This document shows, piece by piece, positions 54,230 to 62,773 of a stretch of DNA of 64,000 nt. The first letter of the stretch is position 1, and each line of letters opens with the position of its first letter. A model generated the notes under the pieces. It was not told the DNA's origin. It searched no databases and was given only the letters and a program-made list of their open reading frames with translations. This DNA is from Streptomyces sp. MNU76 (lineage in GTDB: Bacteria > Actinomycetota > Actinomycetes > Streptomycetales > Streptomycetaceae). The stretch lies in the NCBI RefSeq assembly GCF_020982545.1, contig NZ_JAJKLK010000001.1, forward strand, positions 1,054,001 to 1,118,000, in the 5' to 3' direction. Made by a program: the position numbers and the translations under genes.

Positions 54230-55504
54230 CTAGTTCCGCTGGTCAGGGGCGAGGTCCGGCACCGGGTCGGCGGCGCGGGAGGGGTACGGCCGCAGCGGCA
54301 GGTCGGTGGTGACCTCGAAGCCACCCTCGGGCCGGTGACCCGCGCTCAGACAGCCCCCGACGGACTGGGCCCGCTCCCGCATGCCGATGAGGCCGAAACC
54401 ACGGCCGGGCTCGGACGTGCCCCGCGGTGACGTGCCCCGCGCGCGGGGCGTGCCGTCGTCGGAGACCGTGATCGTCAAATGCGCCTCCTCGTACACGAGG
54501 CGGACCCGCGCCGCGTCCACGGCGGCGTGCTTGCTGACGTTGGTGAGGGCCTCCTGCACGATCCTGTACGCCGTCAGGTCCACACCGGGGTCCAGCGGCC
54601 CAGGGACGCCGTCCGTGGTGACGGTGACCGTGAGACCGGCGGACTCGCAGGCCGCCGTCAGCTCGGGGAGCTGGTGGAGACCGGGGGTGGGGGCCAGCGG
54701 CGCCTCGGGGTCGTCGGGCCGGCGCAGCACCCCGACCGTGCCCTTCAGCTCGCGCAGCGCCGCCGACGTGGTGGCCGTCAGCTCGGTGAGGATGCGGTGG
54801 GCCTGCTCGGGGTCGGTACGGGTGAGGTGCGCGGCGGTGCCCGCCTGGGCGTTGGCGAGGGCCAGGTGGTGGGCGACCACGTCGTGCAGATCCCGGGCGA
54901 TGCGCATCCGTTCCTCGGTGACCCTGAGCCGTGCCTCCTCCTCCCGGGTGCGCTCGGCGTGTTCCGCGCGGGCCTGCATCGACTTCAGATACGCCCGCCG
55001 CGCCAGCGTCCCCCGGCCGGCGGCGAGCGGCAGCAGCAGCCAGAAGACGGGGCCGATCGTCCTGAGCACCAGCGAGAGGTGCTCCATGGAGTCGGAGAAC
55101 ACGGTCGCGACGTTCATCACCGCGATGGTCGTGCAGCCGTAGACGCGGGTGGTCCTGCGGTCGGTGAGCGTGGCCAGCCAGTAGAGCGCCGCCATGAGCG
55201 GGGCGAGCAGCAGAGGGGTGAGCAGATAGCCGAGGGCGACGGCGACCGTCGTACAGATCGCGGTCACGACGAGGGCGGCGCGCGGGTGGGTGCGGTGCTT
55301 GAGCAGCGCGAGACAGGACACGCCCATGAGGGCCACCCCGACCCTGTCCTGGTCCGGCGGCTGGGCGCCGGGCAGGGTGAGCGCGCTGCCGAGGGTGGCG
55401 CAGCCCATCAGCGCCAGGACCAGCACCAGGTCGACGAGGTAGGGGTGACGGCCGTACAGGTTCCCCAGACGGTCCGTGGTGTGCCGTTCCAGGGCGGTGG
55501 TCAT
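54230..55504 (-). CDS. NarL-type sensor histidine kinase
   Basis: 424 residues with about five membrane spans in the N-terminal half (LVDLVLVLALMGCATLGSAL and others), the HisKA_3 box RIARDLHDVVAHHLA with H207, and a HATPase domain (TAYRIVQEALTNVSKHA; TVSDDGTPR; GFGLIGMRERAQSVGG). ATG 55504 has GGAG 9 bases before. It phosphorylates the response regulator 34 bp downstream. The MMPL transporter, further upstream on the same strand, is a likely target or co-regulated gene. Confidence 0.9.
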   Translation of the reverse strand: MTTALERHTTDRLGNLYGRHPYLVDLVLVLALMGCATLGSALTLPGAQPPDQDRVGVALMGVSCLALLKHRTHPRAALVVTAICTTVAVALGYLLTPLLLAPLMAALYWLATLTDRRTTRVYGCTTIAVMNVATVFSDSMEHLSLVLRTIGPVFWLLLPLAAGRGTLARRAYLKSMQARAEHAERTREEEARLRVTEERMRIARDLHDVVAHHLALANAQAGTAAHLTRTDPEQAHRILTELTATTSAALRELKGTVGVLRRPDDPEAPLAPTPGLHQLPELTAACESAGLTVTVTTDGVPGPLDPGVDLTAYRIVQEALTNVSKHAAVDAARVRLVYEEAHLTITVSDDGTPRARGTSPRGTSEPGRGFGLIGMRERAQSVGGCLSAGHRPEGGFEVTTDLPLRPYPSRAADPVPDLAPDQRN

Positions 55505-55621
55505 CGGGGACTCCGCGGGACGGCGCTCATCGAGGGCTCCGCTGGGTGGTACGCGTCGGGACTCCGCAGGGCGGTCATCGGGGCTCCGGTAGGTGGGCGG
55601 GGACCATGGCAGGACCACCTC

Positions 55622-55678
55622 GGTGGTCGTCGACTTCGATGGCCGTCGACGACTTCGATGGTCGTCGACTTCGGCGGG
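55622..55678. repeat. Repeated GTCGTCGACTTCGATGG units between kinase and transporter
   Basis: Three diverged copies of a ~18-bp unit centred on GTCGACTTCGATGG follow each other. Just before the kinase start, GCGGTCATCGGGG-CTCCG is also repeated three times (55495-55590). They lie in the 240-bp non-coding gap and could bind the response regulator. Confidence 0.5.
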
Positions 55679-55744
55679 AACGCCCCCGGGGGCCGTCCGT
55701 GTCCTTCGCCACGGACGGCCCCCGGTGGGGGTGGGACGGTCGGA

Positions 55745-57958
55745 TCAGGTGCGGGTCACTTCCAGCTCGGCCGTCTCGGCCGGTGCCGGATCCGCGTCGT
55801 CGGCACGGCGGGTCAGCGCCTCACCCTCCACATCGACGTGCGGCAGCGCACGGTCAAGCCACTTCGGCAGCCACCACGCCTTGTCACCGAGCAGCGCCAG
55901 CACGGCCGGCACGATCGCCATCCGTACGACGAACGCGTCGAACAGGACCGCGGAGGCCAGCCCGAACCCGATCATCTTGATCATGGAGTCGCTCTCGCCG
56001 ATGAACCCGGCGAACACCGCGATCATGATCAGGGCGGCGGCCGCGACCACCCGGGCACTGTGCCGGAAGCCACTGGTGATCGCCTCGTCGGCCCCGTCGC
56101 CGTGGACGTACGCCTCGCGCATCCGGGAGACCAGGAACACCTCGTAGTCCATGGCCAGACCGAACACGATGCCCACCAGGAAGATCGGCATCAGGCTCAT
56201 GATCGGGCCGGTCTGCTCCACGCCCAGGAGCTCCGCGCCGTGGCCCTGCTGGAAGACCAGGACGACCACACCGAGCGAGGCGAGCACCGACAGCAGGAAG
56301 CCGGCGGCCGCCTTGAGCGGGACCAGCAGGGAGCGGAAGACGACCAGCAGCAGGATGACCGCCAGGCCGACCACGACCAGCAGATACGGGACCAGCGCGG
56401 ACTGCACCTTGTCCGAGATGTCGATGTTCAGCGCGGTGGTGCCGGTGACCTCGAACGTGGCGCCGGTCTCGGACTCCAGGCCGGGCCGCTCGTCGCGGAT
56501 GGTGGTCACCAGGTTCTTGGTCTTCTCGTCGGTCGGCGCGGTGGCCGGCACCGCCGAGAAGACGGCCGTGTCACCGGCCTCGTTGAAGCGCGCGGGGGAG
56601 ACGGACACGACCCCCTCGGTGGCGCCGATCTCCCTCGCGATCGTGTCGGCGGCACCCTTGGCGTCGTCGGTCCCCTTGGCGTCCACGACGATCGTCAGCG
56701 GCCCGTTGAAGCCGGGCCCGAAACCCTCGGCGAGCGCGTCGTAGGCCTGGCGTTCGGTGGTCGAGGTCGACTTGGCCTCGTCGCCGGGCATGCCCAGCTG
56801 GAGGTCGGTCATCGGGACGGCGAGCGCGCCGAGGCCGACGACGCCGAGGATCAGCACGGGGAGCGGACGGCGCAGCACGAACCGCGACCAGCGGGTGCCG
56901 CCGTTGTCCGCGGGGCTCTCCTCGATCCGGCCGCTCTTGCGCGCCTTGCGGGCCAGCACCGCGTTCGGCCAGCAGCCGAGGACGGCCGGCACCAGGGTCA
57001 GCGCGATCAGCACGGCCACGACGACGGCGCCCGCCGCGGCCAGCCCCATCTTGGTCAGCATCGGGATGCCGACCACGGACAGTCCGGCCAGCGCGATGAC
57101 GACGGTGAGTCCGGCGAACACGACCGCCGACCCGGCGGTGCCGGTGGCGAGGGCGGTCGCCTCCTCGGGCGAACGGCCCTTGGCGCGCTCCTCGCGGTAG
57201 CGGGAGACGACGAACAGGGCGTAGTCGATGCCGACCGCGAGGCCCAGCATCATCGCGAGGGTGCCCGTCGTGGTGGACAGGCCGAACGCCTCGGACAGGG
57301 CGAGGACCGAGGCCATGCTGAGGCCGACGCCGACCAGCGCGGTCAGCAGCGGCAGTCCGGCGGCGGCCAGCGACCCGAAGGTGACCAGCAGCACGACGGA
57401 GGCGATGGCGACACCGATCACCTCGGCCGCGCCGCCCGCGCCGCCCTGCTCGGCCATGGCGGTCCCGCCGGCCTCGACGGTCAGCCCCGAGTCCTGCGCC
57501 GCGTGCAGCGCGTCCTCCAGGTGGGTCCTGCTCGCGTCGGTGAGGTCGTTCGCGGTGACCTTGTAGGTGACCGTCGCGTACGCCGTGGTGCCGTCCTTGC
57601 TGACCGCCCCCGCCCGGAAGGGGTCGACGGCGCTCGCGACCTGGGAACCGTCGGCCAGATCCGCCACCGTCTCCTCGACGGCCTTCTTGTTCTCGGCGGC
57701 GGTGACCTTCTCGCCGCTCGGGGCGACGAACACGACCCGGGCGGTGGCGCCGTCCGCGGTGACCCCGGGGAAGCGCTGTTCCATCAGGTCGAACGCCTTC
57801 TGGGACTCGATGCCCGGCATGGAGAACTCCTCGTCGGAGGCTCCCGGGGCCTTGAGGGCGCCGACACCGACGGCGCCCAGTACCGCCAGCCACATCACTA
57901 TGACGTACCAGCGTTTGCGGAAGGCCAGCCGGCCCAGCCGATGAAGGAAGGTTGCCAT
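55745..57958 (-). CDS. MMPL/RND-family membrane transporter
   Basis: 737 residues with twelve membrane spans in two halves. Each half begins with one span and an outside loop and has an MMPL motif: GLAVGIDYALFVVSRYREE in the first half, GLAMDYEVFLVSRMREA in the second. The first outside loop carries the FDLMEQRFPG segment. MMPL proteins of actinobacteria move lipids or hydrophobic drugs using the proton gradient. The two-component genes next to it suggest induced export. Confidence 0.9.
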   Translation of the reverse strand: MATFLHRLGRLAFRKRWYVIVMWLAVLGAVGVGALKAPGASDEEFSMPGIESQKAFDLMEQRFPGVTADGATARVVFVAPSGEKVTAAENKKAVEETVADLADGSQVASAVDPFRAGAVSKDGTTAYATVTYKVTANDLTDASRTHLEDALHAAQDSGLTVEAGGTAMAEQGGAGGAAEVIGVAIASVVLLVTFGSLAAAGLPLLTALVGVGLSMASVLALSEAFGLSTTTGTLAMMLGLAVGIDYALFVVSRYREERAKGRSPEEATALATGTAGSAVVFAGLTVVIALAGLSVVGIPMLTKMGLAAAGAVVVAVLIALTLVPAVLGCWPNAVLARKARKSGRIEESPADNGGTRWSRFVLRRPLPVLILGVVGLGALAVPMTDLQLGMPGDEAKSTSTTERQAYDALAEGFGPGFNGPLTIVVDAKGTDDAKGAADTIAREIGATEGVVSVSPARFNEAGDTAVFSAVPATAPTDEKTKNLVTTIRDERPGLESETGATFEVTGTTALNIDISDKVQSALVPYLLVVVGLAVILLLVVFRSLLVPLKAAAGFLLSVLASLGVVVLVFQQGHGAELLGVEQTGPIMSLMPIFLVGIVFGLAMDYEVFLVSRMREAYVHGDGADEAITSGFRHSARVVAAAALIMIAVFAGFIGESDSMIKMIGFGLASAVLFDAFVVRMAIVPAVLALLGDKAWWLPKWLDRALPHVDVEGEALTRRADDADPAPAETAELEVTRT

Positions 57959-58149
57959 GGGTCGCAGGTCTCCACGTCAGAGGTCTCGGATGTCAGCCAA
58001 GACTCCCGTCGCGGCCCCTGTCCCGTCGTCGTGCGGCTGCCGACAATCGCGGGTACTCAGAACGCAGTACGACCCCGCCTCCGGATCACCCCGGGGTATG
58101 ACCGGGGGACGGCAGGGGGGAGGACGTACCGTCGGCCCACTGGGTGCGC

Positions 58150-58683
58150 CTACATGGTGTGCAGGGTGTCGCGGGAGGCCCTGATGAAGACCTTCAGCGC
58201 GTCCCAGAACGGCGTGTAGCAGGCGTCGAAGCGCGCCACGGCACCGGTGTCGCCCTCGATCATCGCCTCGATCGCCTTGTGAAAGGGGTTCGTCGTCCGC
58301 CGGACGGCGTTGGCGAGGTCGGCGACCTCCTCGGGCCCCTCCAGCGAGACGATCCAGGTGAGATTGCGCAGCGTGGCGTACTCGTCCCGCTGCTGCTCAC
58401 GCAACCGCCGCAGCTCCTCCACCTGCTCCGGGCCGAGCCCGCCCTCGGCGCCCCGGACCACGTCGGACACCTTCCAGTGCACGTCGTTCAGCCGCTGCGC
58501 CTGCTCGATGAACCCGGCGTACGCCGTCCGCCGCGCCTGCCGCAGCCGCTCCACCCGCTGCGCGCCGGCCGTCGTGTCCGCCTGGATGCGTGCCGCCCGC
58601 GCGGTCCCCCGGCTCGTCACCCAGCTCGCCAGCACGGCCGTGCCGGCGGTGAGCGCGGCGATCCAGAAGGCGTTGTCAGCCAT
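58150..58683 (-). CDS. Membrane-anchored helical protein of unknown function
   Basis: 177 residues: one N-terminal span (NAFWIAALTAGTAVLASWV), then a long helical part with coiled-coil character (QRVERLRQARRTAYAGFIEQ, EQVEELRRLREQQRDEYATL). The ATG overlaps the stop of the upstream MazG-like gene. Similar single-span proteins are frequent in Streptomyces; no function is known. Confidence 0.75.
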   Translation of the reverse strand: MADNAFWIAALTAGTAVLASWVTSRGTARAARIQADTTAGAQRVERLRQARRTAYAGFIEQAQRLNDVHWKVSDVVRGAEGGLGPEQVEELRRLREQQRDEYATLRNLTWIVSLEGPEEVADLANAVRRTTNPFHKAIEAMIEGDTGAVARFDACYTPFWDALKVFIRASRDTLHTM

Positions 58684-59029
58684 GGCGGGGGCCCAGCGAG
58701 CGTGCGGTGACCCCGGCCAGATGGGCGTCGAAGACCGCGTGGGCGTCCGGGGTCAGGGTGCGCAGCGCCACCAGAGCCGTGATGACGACGTCGCACAGCT
58801 CCGACTGGACGTCGTCCCAGGTGTGGGTGGTGCCCTTGCGCGGGTTCTGCCCGGTCGCGCCGATCACCGCCTGCGCGACCTCGCCGACCTCCTCCTGGAG
58901 CTTCAACATCCGCAGCAGCAGGCCCTCTTGACCACCGTACGGCTGGTCCGCCTCCAGCCAGGCGTGCAGACGGGTGACGGACCGCCAGAGGTCGTCGGGG
59001 GCGTGGGGAGGCCGGGGATGCTCGTTCAT
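58676..59029 (-). CDS. MazG-like nucleotide pyrophosphohydrolase
   Basis: 117 residues. The all-alpha NTP pyrophosphatase metal motif is present as KLQEEVGEVAQAVIG (ExxE) and, about 30 residues on, SELCDVVITAL (ExxD). Such small MazG-like proteins hydrolyse non-canonical or excess (d)NTPs. The start has little else before it. It overlaps the membrane protein gene downstream by 8 bp. Confidence 0.85.
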   Translation of the reverse strand: MNEHPRPPHAPDDLWRSVTRLHAWLEADQPYGGQEGLLLRMLKLQEEVGEVAQAVIGATGQNPRKGTTHTWDDVQSELCDVVITALVALRTLTPDAHAVFDAHLAGVTARSLGPRHG

Positions 59030-59064
59030 GGCCGCAGCTTGTCACGCCCCTCTGACAGCCGAGG

Positions 59065-59610
59065 TCACTCCTCGAACAGCGCCTCCTGCTCGCCCTCCTT
59101 CTCCTTGCGCACCCGCTGGTTGCGCAGGCCCACGACCACCGCGGTGACCGCGGCCGTGCCGGCGAGCGCCACCGGGACCATCCAGCCCCGGTCGACGACA
59201 TGGCGGAGCGCGTGGTCCAGGGAGAGCCGGCCGGGCCCGGCGACGGCGAGGCCCGCGGCGGCCAGGCCCAGGGTCGCGGCGTACTCGTAACCGCCCTCGG
59301 CGTTGAAGAACCCGTTGGGCGTGTGGATGGCGGCCGCGCCGCCCATCGCGCCCGCCGCGGCGGCACCGGCCGCGGGCGTCGCGAGCCCCAGCGCGAGCAG
59401 CGCGCCGCCGCCCGTCTCGGCGAGGCCGGCGGCGGTGGCGCTCGCCTTGCCGGGCGCGTACCCGACGGACTCCATGAAGGCGCCGGTGCCCTCGATGCCG
59501 TGTCCGCCGAACCAGCCGAACAGCTTCTGCGTCCCGTGCGCGGCGAGCACACCACCCGTGCCCAGCCGCAGGAGCAGCAGTCCCAGATCACGTCGGTCGA
59601 ATGAGGTCAT
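59065..59610 (-). CDS. DoxX-family membrane protein
   Basis: 181 residues with four membrane spans and the DoxX start: FDRRDLGLLLLRLGTGGVLA, AHGTQKLFGWFGG, then NAEGGYEYAATLGLAAAGLA. The C-terminal end adds a fourth span and a charged tail. DoxX proteins belong to quinone-linked redox or envelope functions, and the exact role is unknown. ATG 59610 follows GGGAG at 7 bases. Confidence 0.85.
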   Translation of the reverse strand: MTSFDRRDLGLLLLRLGTGGVLAAHGTQKLFGWFGGHGIEGTGAFMESVGYAPGKASATAAGLAETGGGALLALGLATPAAGAAAAGAMGGAAAIHTPNGFFNAEGGYEYAATLGLAAAGLAVAGPGRLSLDHALRHVVDRGWMVPVALAGTAAVTAVVVGLRNQRVRKEKEGEQEALFEE

Positions 59611-59769
59611 GAGCACTCCCGGGCAGCTGGTGCGTAGGGTCCCCTCCCACGTATCCACCGTCGCACCGATCACACCCGCCCGGCCCGTGCGGGCCGCCGT
59701 TCGGGTGGCCCCGGATCCGCCGTGCGCCTCCGGTGGCGCGCCCCCGGGAACGGTGTGAGGCTGGCCGCC

Positions 59770-60096
59770 ATGACGATCGCACCCGCCAAACTCAGTGACC
59801 CGGCCGTCCGAGCCTTCGTCGCCGCGGTGAACGCCCATGACGAGGACGCCTTCTTCGCGCTCCTCACGGAGGACGCGACGATGTCGGACGACGGCTCCGA
59901 CCGCGACCTCGCGGACTGGACCGACCGGGAGATCTTCTCCTCCCACGGCCACATCGAGGTCCAGCGCGAATCCGCGGGCGGCCGGGCGCTGGTAGCCAAC
60001 TACCGCAACGACACCTGGGGCGAGATGCGCACCGCGTGGCGCTTCACGGTGTCGGAGGACGGCAGGATCAGCCGGTTCGAGACGGGCCAGGCGTAA
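59770..60096 (+). CDS. SnoaL/NTF2-like protein
   Basis: 108 residues of the cone-shaped NTF2-like fold: VRAFVAAVNAHDEDAFFALL, EDATMSDDG, then GRALVANYRNDTWGEMRTAW. SnoaL-like proteins include small isomerases and hydrolases as well as ligand carriers; nothing here fixes the role. ATG 59770 is preferred to 59722. Confidence 0.75.
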   Translation: MTIAPAKLSDPAVRAFVAAVNAHDEDAFFALLTEDATMSDDGSDRDLADWTDREIFSSHGHIEVQRESAGGRALVANYRNDTWGEMRTAWRFTVSEDGRISRFETGQA

Positions 60097-60182
60097 CACC
60101 CCGTACGGCCGGGACGGTTGGGGCTCGTGTTCGTGGAGAGGGCTTGCGTTGGAGGGCACTCCAACTTCTACCGTCCGTGTGC

Positions 60183-61190
60183 ATGGAGACGACTTCGCAC
60201 CCGCAGCCCCACACCCGCTCCCTCGGCCGCAGCGGTATCCAGGTCAGCGCCCTCGGTTTCGGCTGCTGGGCGATCGGTGGTGAGTGGCAGGACACCGACG
60301 GGCAGCCGCTGGGCTGGGGCAAGGTCGACGACGAGGAGTCGGTACGGGCGGTCCACCGCGCCCTCGACCTCGGTGTCACCTTCTTCGACACGGCCGACAC
60401 CTACGGCGCGGGCCACAGCGAGCGCGTCCTCGGCCGGGCCCTCGGCAGGCGCCGCGCGGACGTCGTCGTGGCCACGAAGTGGGGCAACCTCTTCGACGAG
60501 GCCACCCGCACCCGCACCGGCCAGGACGACACCCCGGCCCACGCCCGCCGCGCCCTCACGGCGTCCCTCGACCGCCTCGGCACCGACCACGTCGACCTGT
60601 ACCAGCTGCACCTCTCCGACGCCGACCCCGAGCGCGCCGCCGAACTCCGCGACGTCTGCGAGGAGTTCGTACGGGAGGGTCTGATCCGGGCGTACGCCTG
60701 GAGCACCGACGACCCGGACCGCGCGGCCGTGTTCGCGGAGGGGCCGCACTGCGCGGCCGTGCAGCACCGCCTGAACATCCTCCAGGACGCGCCCGAACTC
60801 CTGGCCCTGTGCGAGCGGTTCGAGCTCGCGAGCATCAACCGCAGCCCCCTGGCCATGGGGCTGCTCACCGGCAAGCACACCGGCGGGCGGGCCTTGGCGG
60901 CCGGTGACATCCGCAGTGCGCCGCCGGCCTGGCTGCCCGGCTTCAGCGCGGACGGCGGCGCCGACCCGGAGTGGCTCGGCCGGGTCGAGGCGCTGCGCGA
61001 GGTCCTCACGAGCGAGGGGCGCACGCTCGCGCAGGGTGCCCTCGCCTGGATCTGGGCCCGCAGCCCCCGGACCGTGCCCATCCCCGGCTTCCGTTCGGTC
61101 GCCCAGGCCGAGGAGAACGCGGGCGCCCTCGCGAAGGGCCCGCTCACCGCGGCCCAGGTGACGGAGATCGACCGGCTCCTGGGGAGGTGA
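60183..61190 (+). CDS. Aldo/keto reductase
   Basis: 335 residues forming a TIM barrel: GIQVSALGFGCWAIGG, VTFFDTADTYGAGHSERVLG with the catalytic Asp and Tyr, VVVATKWGNL (catalytic Lys), DLYQLHLSDADPER, SINRSPLAMGLLTGK and the NADPH-binding PIPGFRSVAQAEENAGAL. It reduces carbonyl compounds with NADPH; the substrate is unknown. Stop TGA at 61188-61190; a GC-rich gap follows. Confidence 0.92.
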   Translation: METTSHPQPHTRSLGRSGIQVSALGFGCWAIGGEWQDTDGQPLGWGKVDDEESVRAVHRALDLGVTFFDTADTYGAGHSERVLGRALGRRRADVVVATKWGNLFDEATRTRTGQDDTPAHARRALTASLDRLGTDHVDLYQLHLSDADPERAAELRDVCEEFVREGLIRAYAWSTDDPDRAAVFAEGPHCAAVQHRLNILQDAPELLALCERFELASINRSPLAMGLLTGKHTGGRALAAGDIRSAPPAWLPGFSADGGADPEWLGRVEALREVLTSEGRTLAQGALAWIWARSPRTVPIPGFRSVAQAEENAGALAKGPLTAAQVTEIDRLLGR

Positions 61191-61246
61191 GAGCTGGTGC
61201 CCGCATCGCTCGGCGCCGGGCCGGTCGCGCGGGCGGACCAGGGAGC

Positions 61247-61340
61247 CGTCCACGCCGACCAGGGTCCGCCCGGTGCGCCGTTCACGCCGAGGGCGGTTCG
61301 CCCGGTGCACCGTCCACGCCGAGCAAGGCCCGCCCGGCGC
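61247..61340. repeat. Three imperfect ~34-bp repeats in the gap after the reductase
   Basis: Units centred on CCACGCCGACCAGGGTCCGC, CACGCCGAGGGCGGTTCGCC and CCACGCCGAGCAAGGCCCGC repeat in tandem. The 600-bp stretch 61191-61794 holds no gene I can support; it may be a decayed reading frame or slippage. Confidence 0.45.
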
Positions 61341-61794
61341 TCCGCACGCGGTACGGGAGGGCCGGGCGGCGGGCATCGGCCCCGAGCGGGCGGCGATGCG
61401 GACCGCCGCCGACTGACGACGACGCGTGCCACGGCGGATGAGGCCCTGGCACGCCGGGCGGCCAATGGCCCGGCCATGCACCGCGCCCTGCGCGGCTCCA
61501 GGTCCAGGATGACCGCCGCGCCCTCGGGCGCCACGGCCCGGACGTGTGGGCAGCCGCTCCGTGCTCCGGTGCTCACCTCGCGGTCCCACGCGAGGTCCGC
61601 CCCCTTCCGGACCGCGGAACGGCTGCCGCCTCCCCCTCGGGTTGGCCACGGAAGCCGCCGCCTCCAAGTGTGAAGCTCTCGTGGAGACGCGTCCTGAGCA
61701 TATGACTGTCACGTGCCCTTATGGACCGGAGCATCATCTTCCGTTTGTGTAAGTTGAGCCATGGACGAGTGTCTCGGGCCCCGCGTCGCCTCTC

Positions 61795-62613
61795 TCAGCC
61801 CCGCCCCACGTACGGCATCGCCGTCGCCATCACCGTCGCGAACTGCACATTCGCCTCCAGCGGCAGCTCCGCCATGTGTCGCACGGTCCGGGCCACGTCG
61901 GCCACGTCCATCACCGGTTCCGGGGTGAGCTGCCCGTTCGCCTGGAGGACGCCGGCCGGCATGCGCTCGGTCATGTCCGTCGCCGCGTTGCCGATGTCGA
62001 TCTGGCCGACCGCGATGCCGTACGGCCGCCCGTCCAGCGAGAGCGACTTGGTGAGGCCGGTCAGAGCGTGCTTGGTCGCGGTGTAGGCGACGGAGTGCGG
62101 GCGGGGGGTGTGCGCGGAGATGGAGCCGTTGTTGATGATCCGCCCGCCGTGCGGGTCCTGTTCCTTCATCTGCCGGTACGCCGCCTGCGCGCACAGGAAC
62201 GCCCCGTTGAGGTTGGTGTCCACGACGTGCCGCCAGGCCGCGTAGTCCAGCTCCTCCACCGGCACCCCGCCCGGCCCGAACGTGCCCGCGTTGTTGAACA
62301 GCAGGTCCAGCCGTCCGAACCGGTCGCGCACGGCCACGAGGAGCGCGTCCACGTCACCGGGACGCGAGACGTCCGTACGGACGCACAGCGCCTCCGGGGC
62401 GCCGGCACGCGCGGCGGTGCCCGCGCCCCCGGCCTGCCCCGCGCCGGCGCCCGCCGTGGCGCCCGCCTCGGCCGCGGTCTCGGAGAGCTTGTCCTCGCGG
62501 CGACCCGCGAGCGCCACCGACCAGCCGGTGCGCAGCAGTTCCACGGCCACGGCGCGGCCGATGCCGGAGCCCGCGCCCGTCACGATCGCGATCTTGGTTC
62601 GCATAGCGTTCAT
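61795..62613 (-). CDS. Short-chain dehydrogenase/reductase
   Basis: 272 residues with the Rossmann start [16 protein letters not shown], the catalytic Ser in NNGSISAHT and YTATK (Tyr-x3-Lys), and a C-terminal SDR end. A low-complexity Ala/Gly insert sits at about residues 50-75 ([20 protein letters not shown]). It uses NAD(P)H; the substrate is unknown. The start at 62613 or at the next ATG are both possible. Confidence 0.9.
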   Translation of the reverse strand: MNAMRTKIAIVTGAGSGIGRAVAVELLRTGWSVALAGRREDKLSETAAEAGATAGAGAGQAGGAGTAARAGAPEALCVRTDVSRPGDVDALLVAVRDRFGRLDLLFNNAGTFGPGGVPVEELDYAAWRHVVDTNLNGAFLCAQAAYRQMKEQDPHGGRIINNGSISAHTPRPHSVAYTATKHALTGLTKSLSLDGRPYGIAVGQIDIGNAATDMTERMPAGVLQANGQLTPEPVMDVADVARTVRHMAELPLEANVQFATVMATAMPYVGRG

Positions 62614-62663
62614 GGCCTCGCAGCGTAAGGGAGGCGAGTGCGCCCGGCCGCGCAGGCGGAGTC

Positions 62664-62696
62664 CGCCATCCGGAACTCACCCGTCCGCCATCTGGA
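62664..62696 (+). promoter_or_regulatory. Possible PHO box upstream of phoD
   Basis: Three 7-base units spaced exactly 11 bp apart, CGCCATC (62664), ACTCACC (62675) and CGCCATC (62686), resemble the streptomycete PhoP direct repeat (consensus GTTCACC/GTTCATC). Matches are 4-5 of 7, so moderate. The box is 78 bp before the phoD ATG, a usual place. Confidence 0.4.
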
Positions 62697-62773
62697 TGTT
62701 GTGTACGCGACAGAAGATCGTCGAACCTGGCCACTCCAATGCGGAAAGACAACTACCTTCAGACGAGGGCCAG

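Noticed and set aside
54479..58219. A 1,246-codon plus-strand frame over the kinase and MMPL genes
   Set aside because: Opposite to two well-supported genes and low-complexity, rich in Gly/Arg/Asp/Gln.
61440..61560. A minus-strand segment reading like the start of a PqqD-type protein (VRAVAPEGAAVILDLE)
   Set aside because: Too short, no start or ribosome site, and the similarity ends within about 16 residues; the region is GC-biased sequence.
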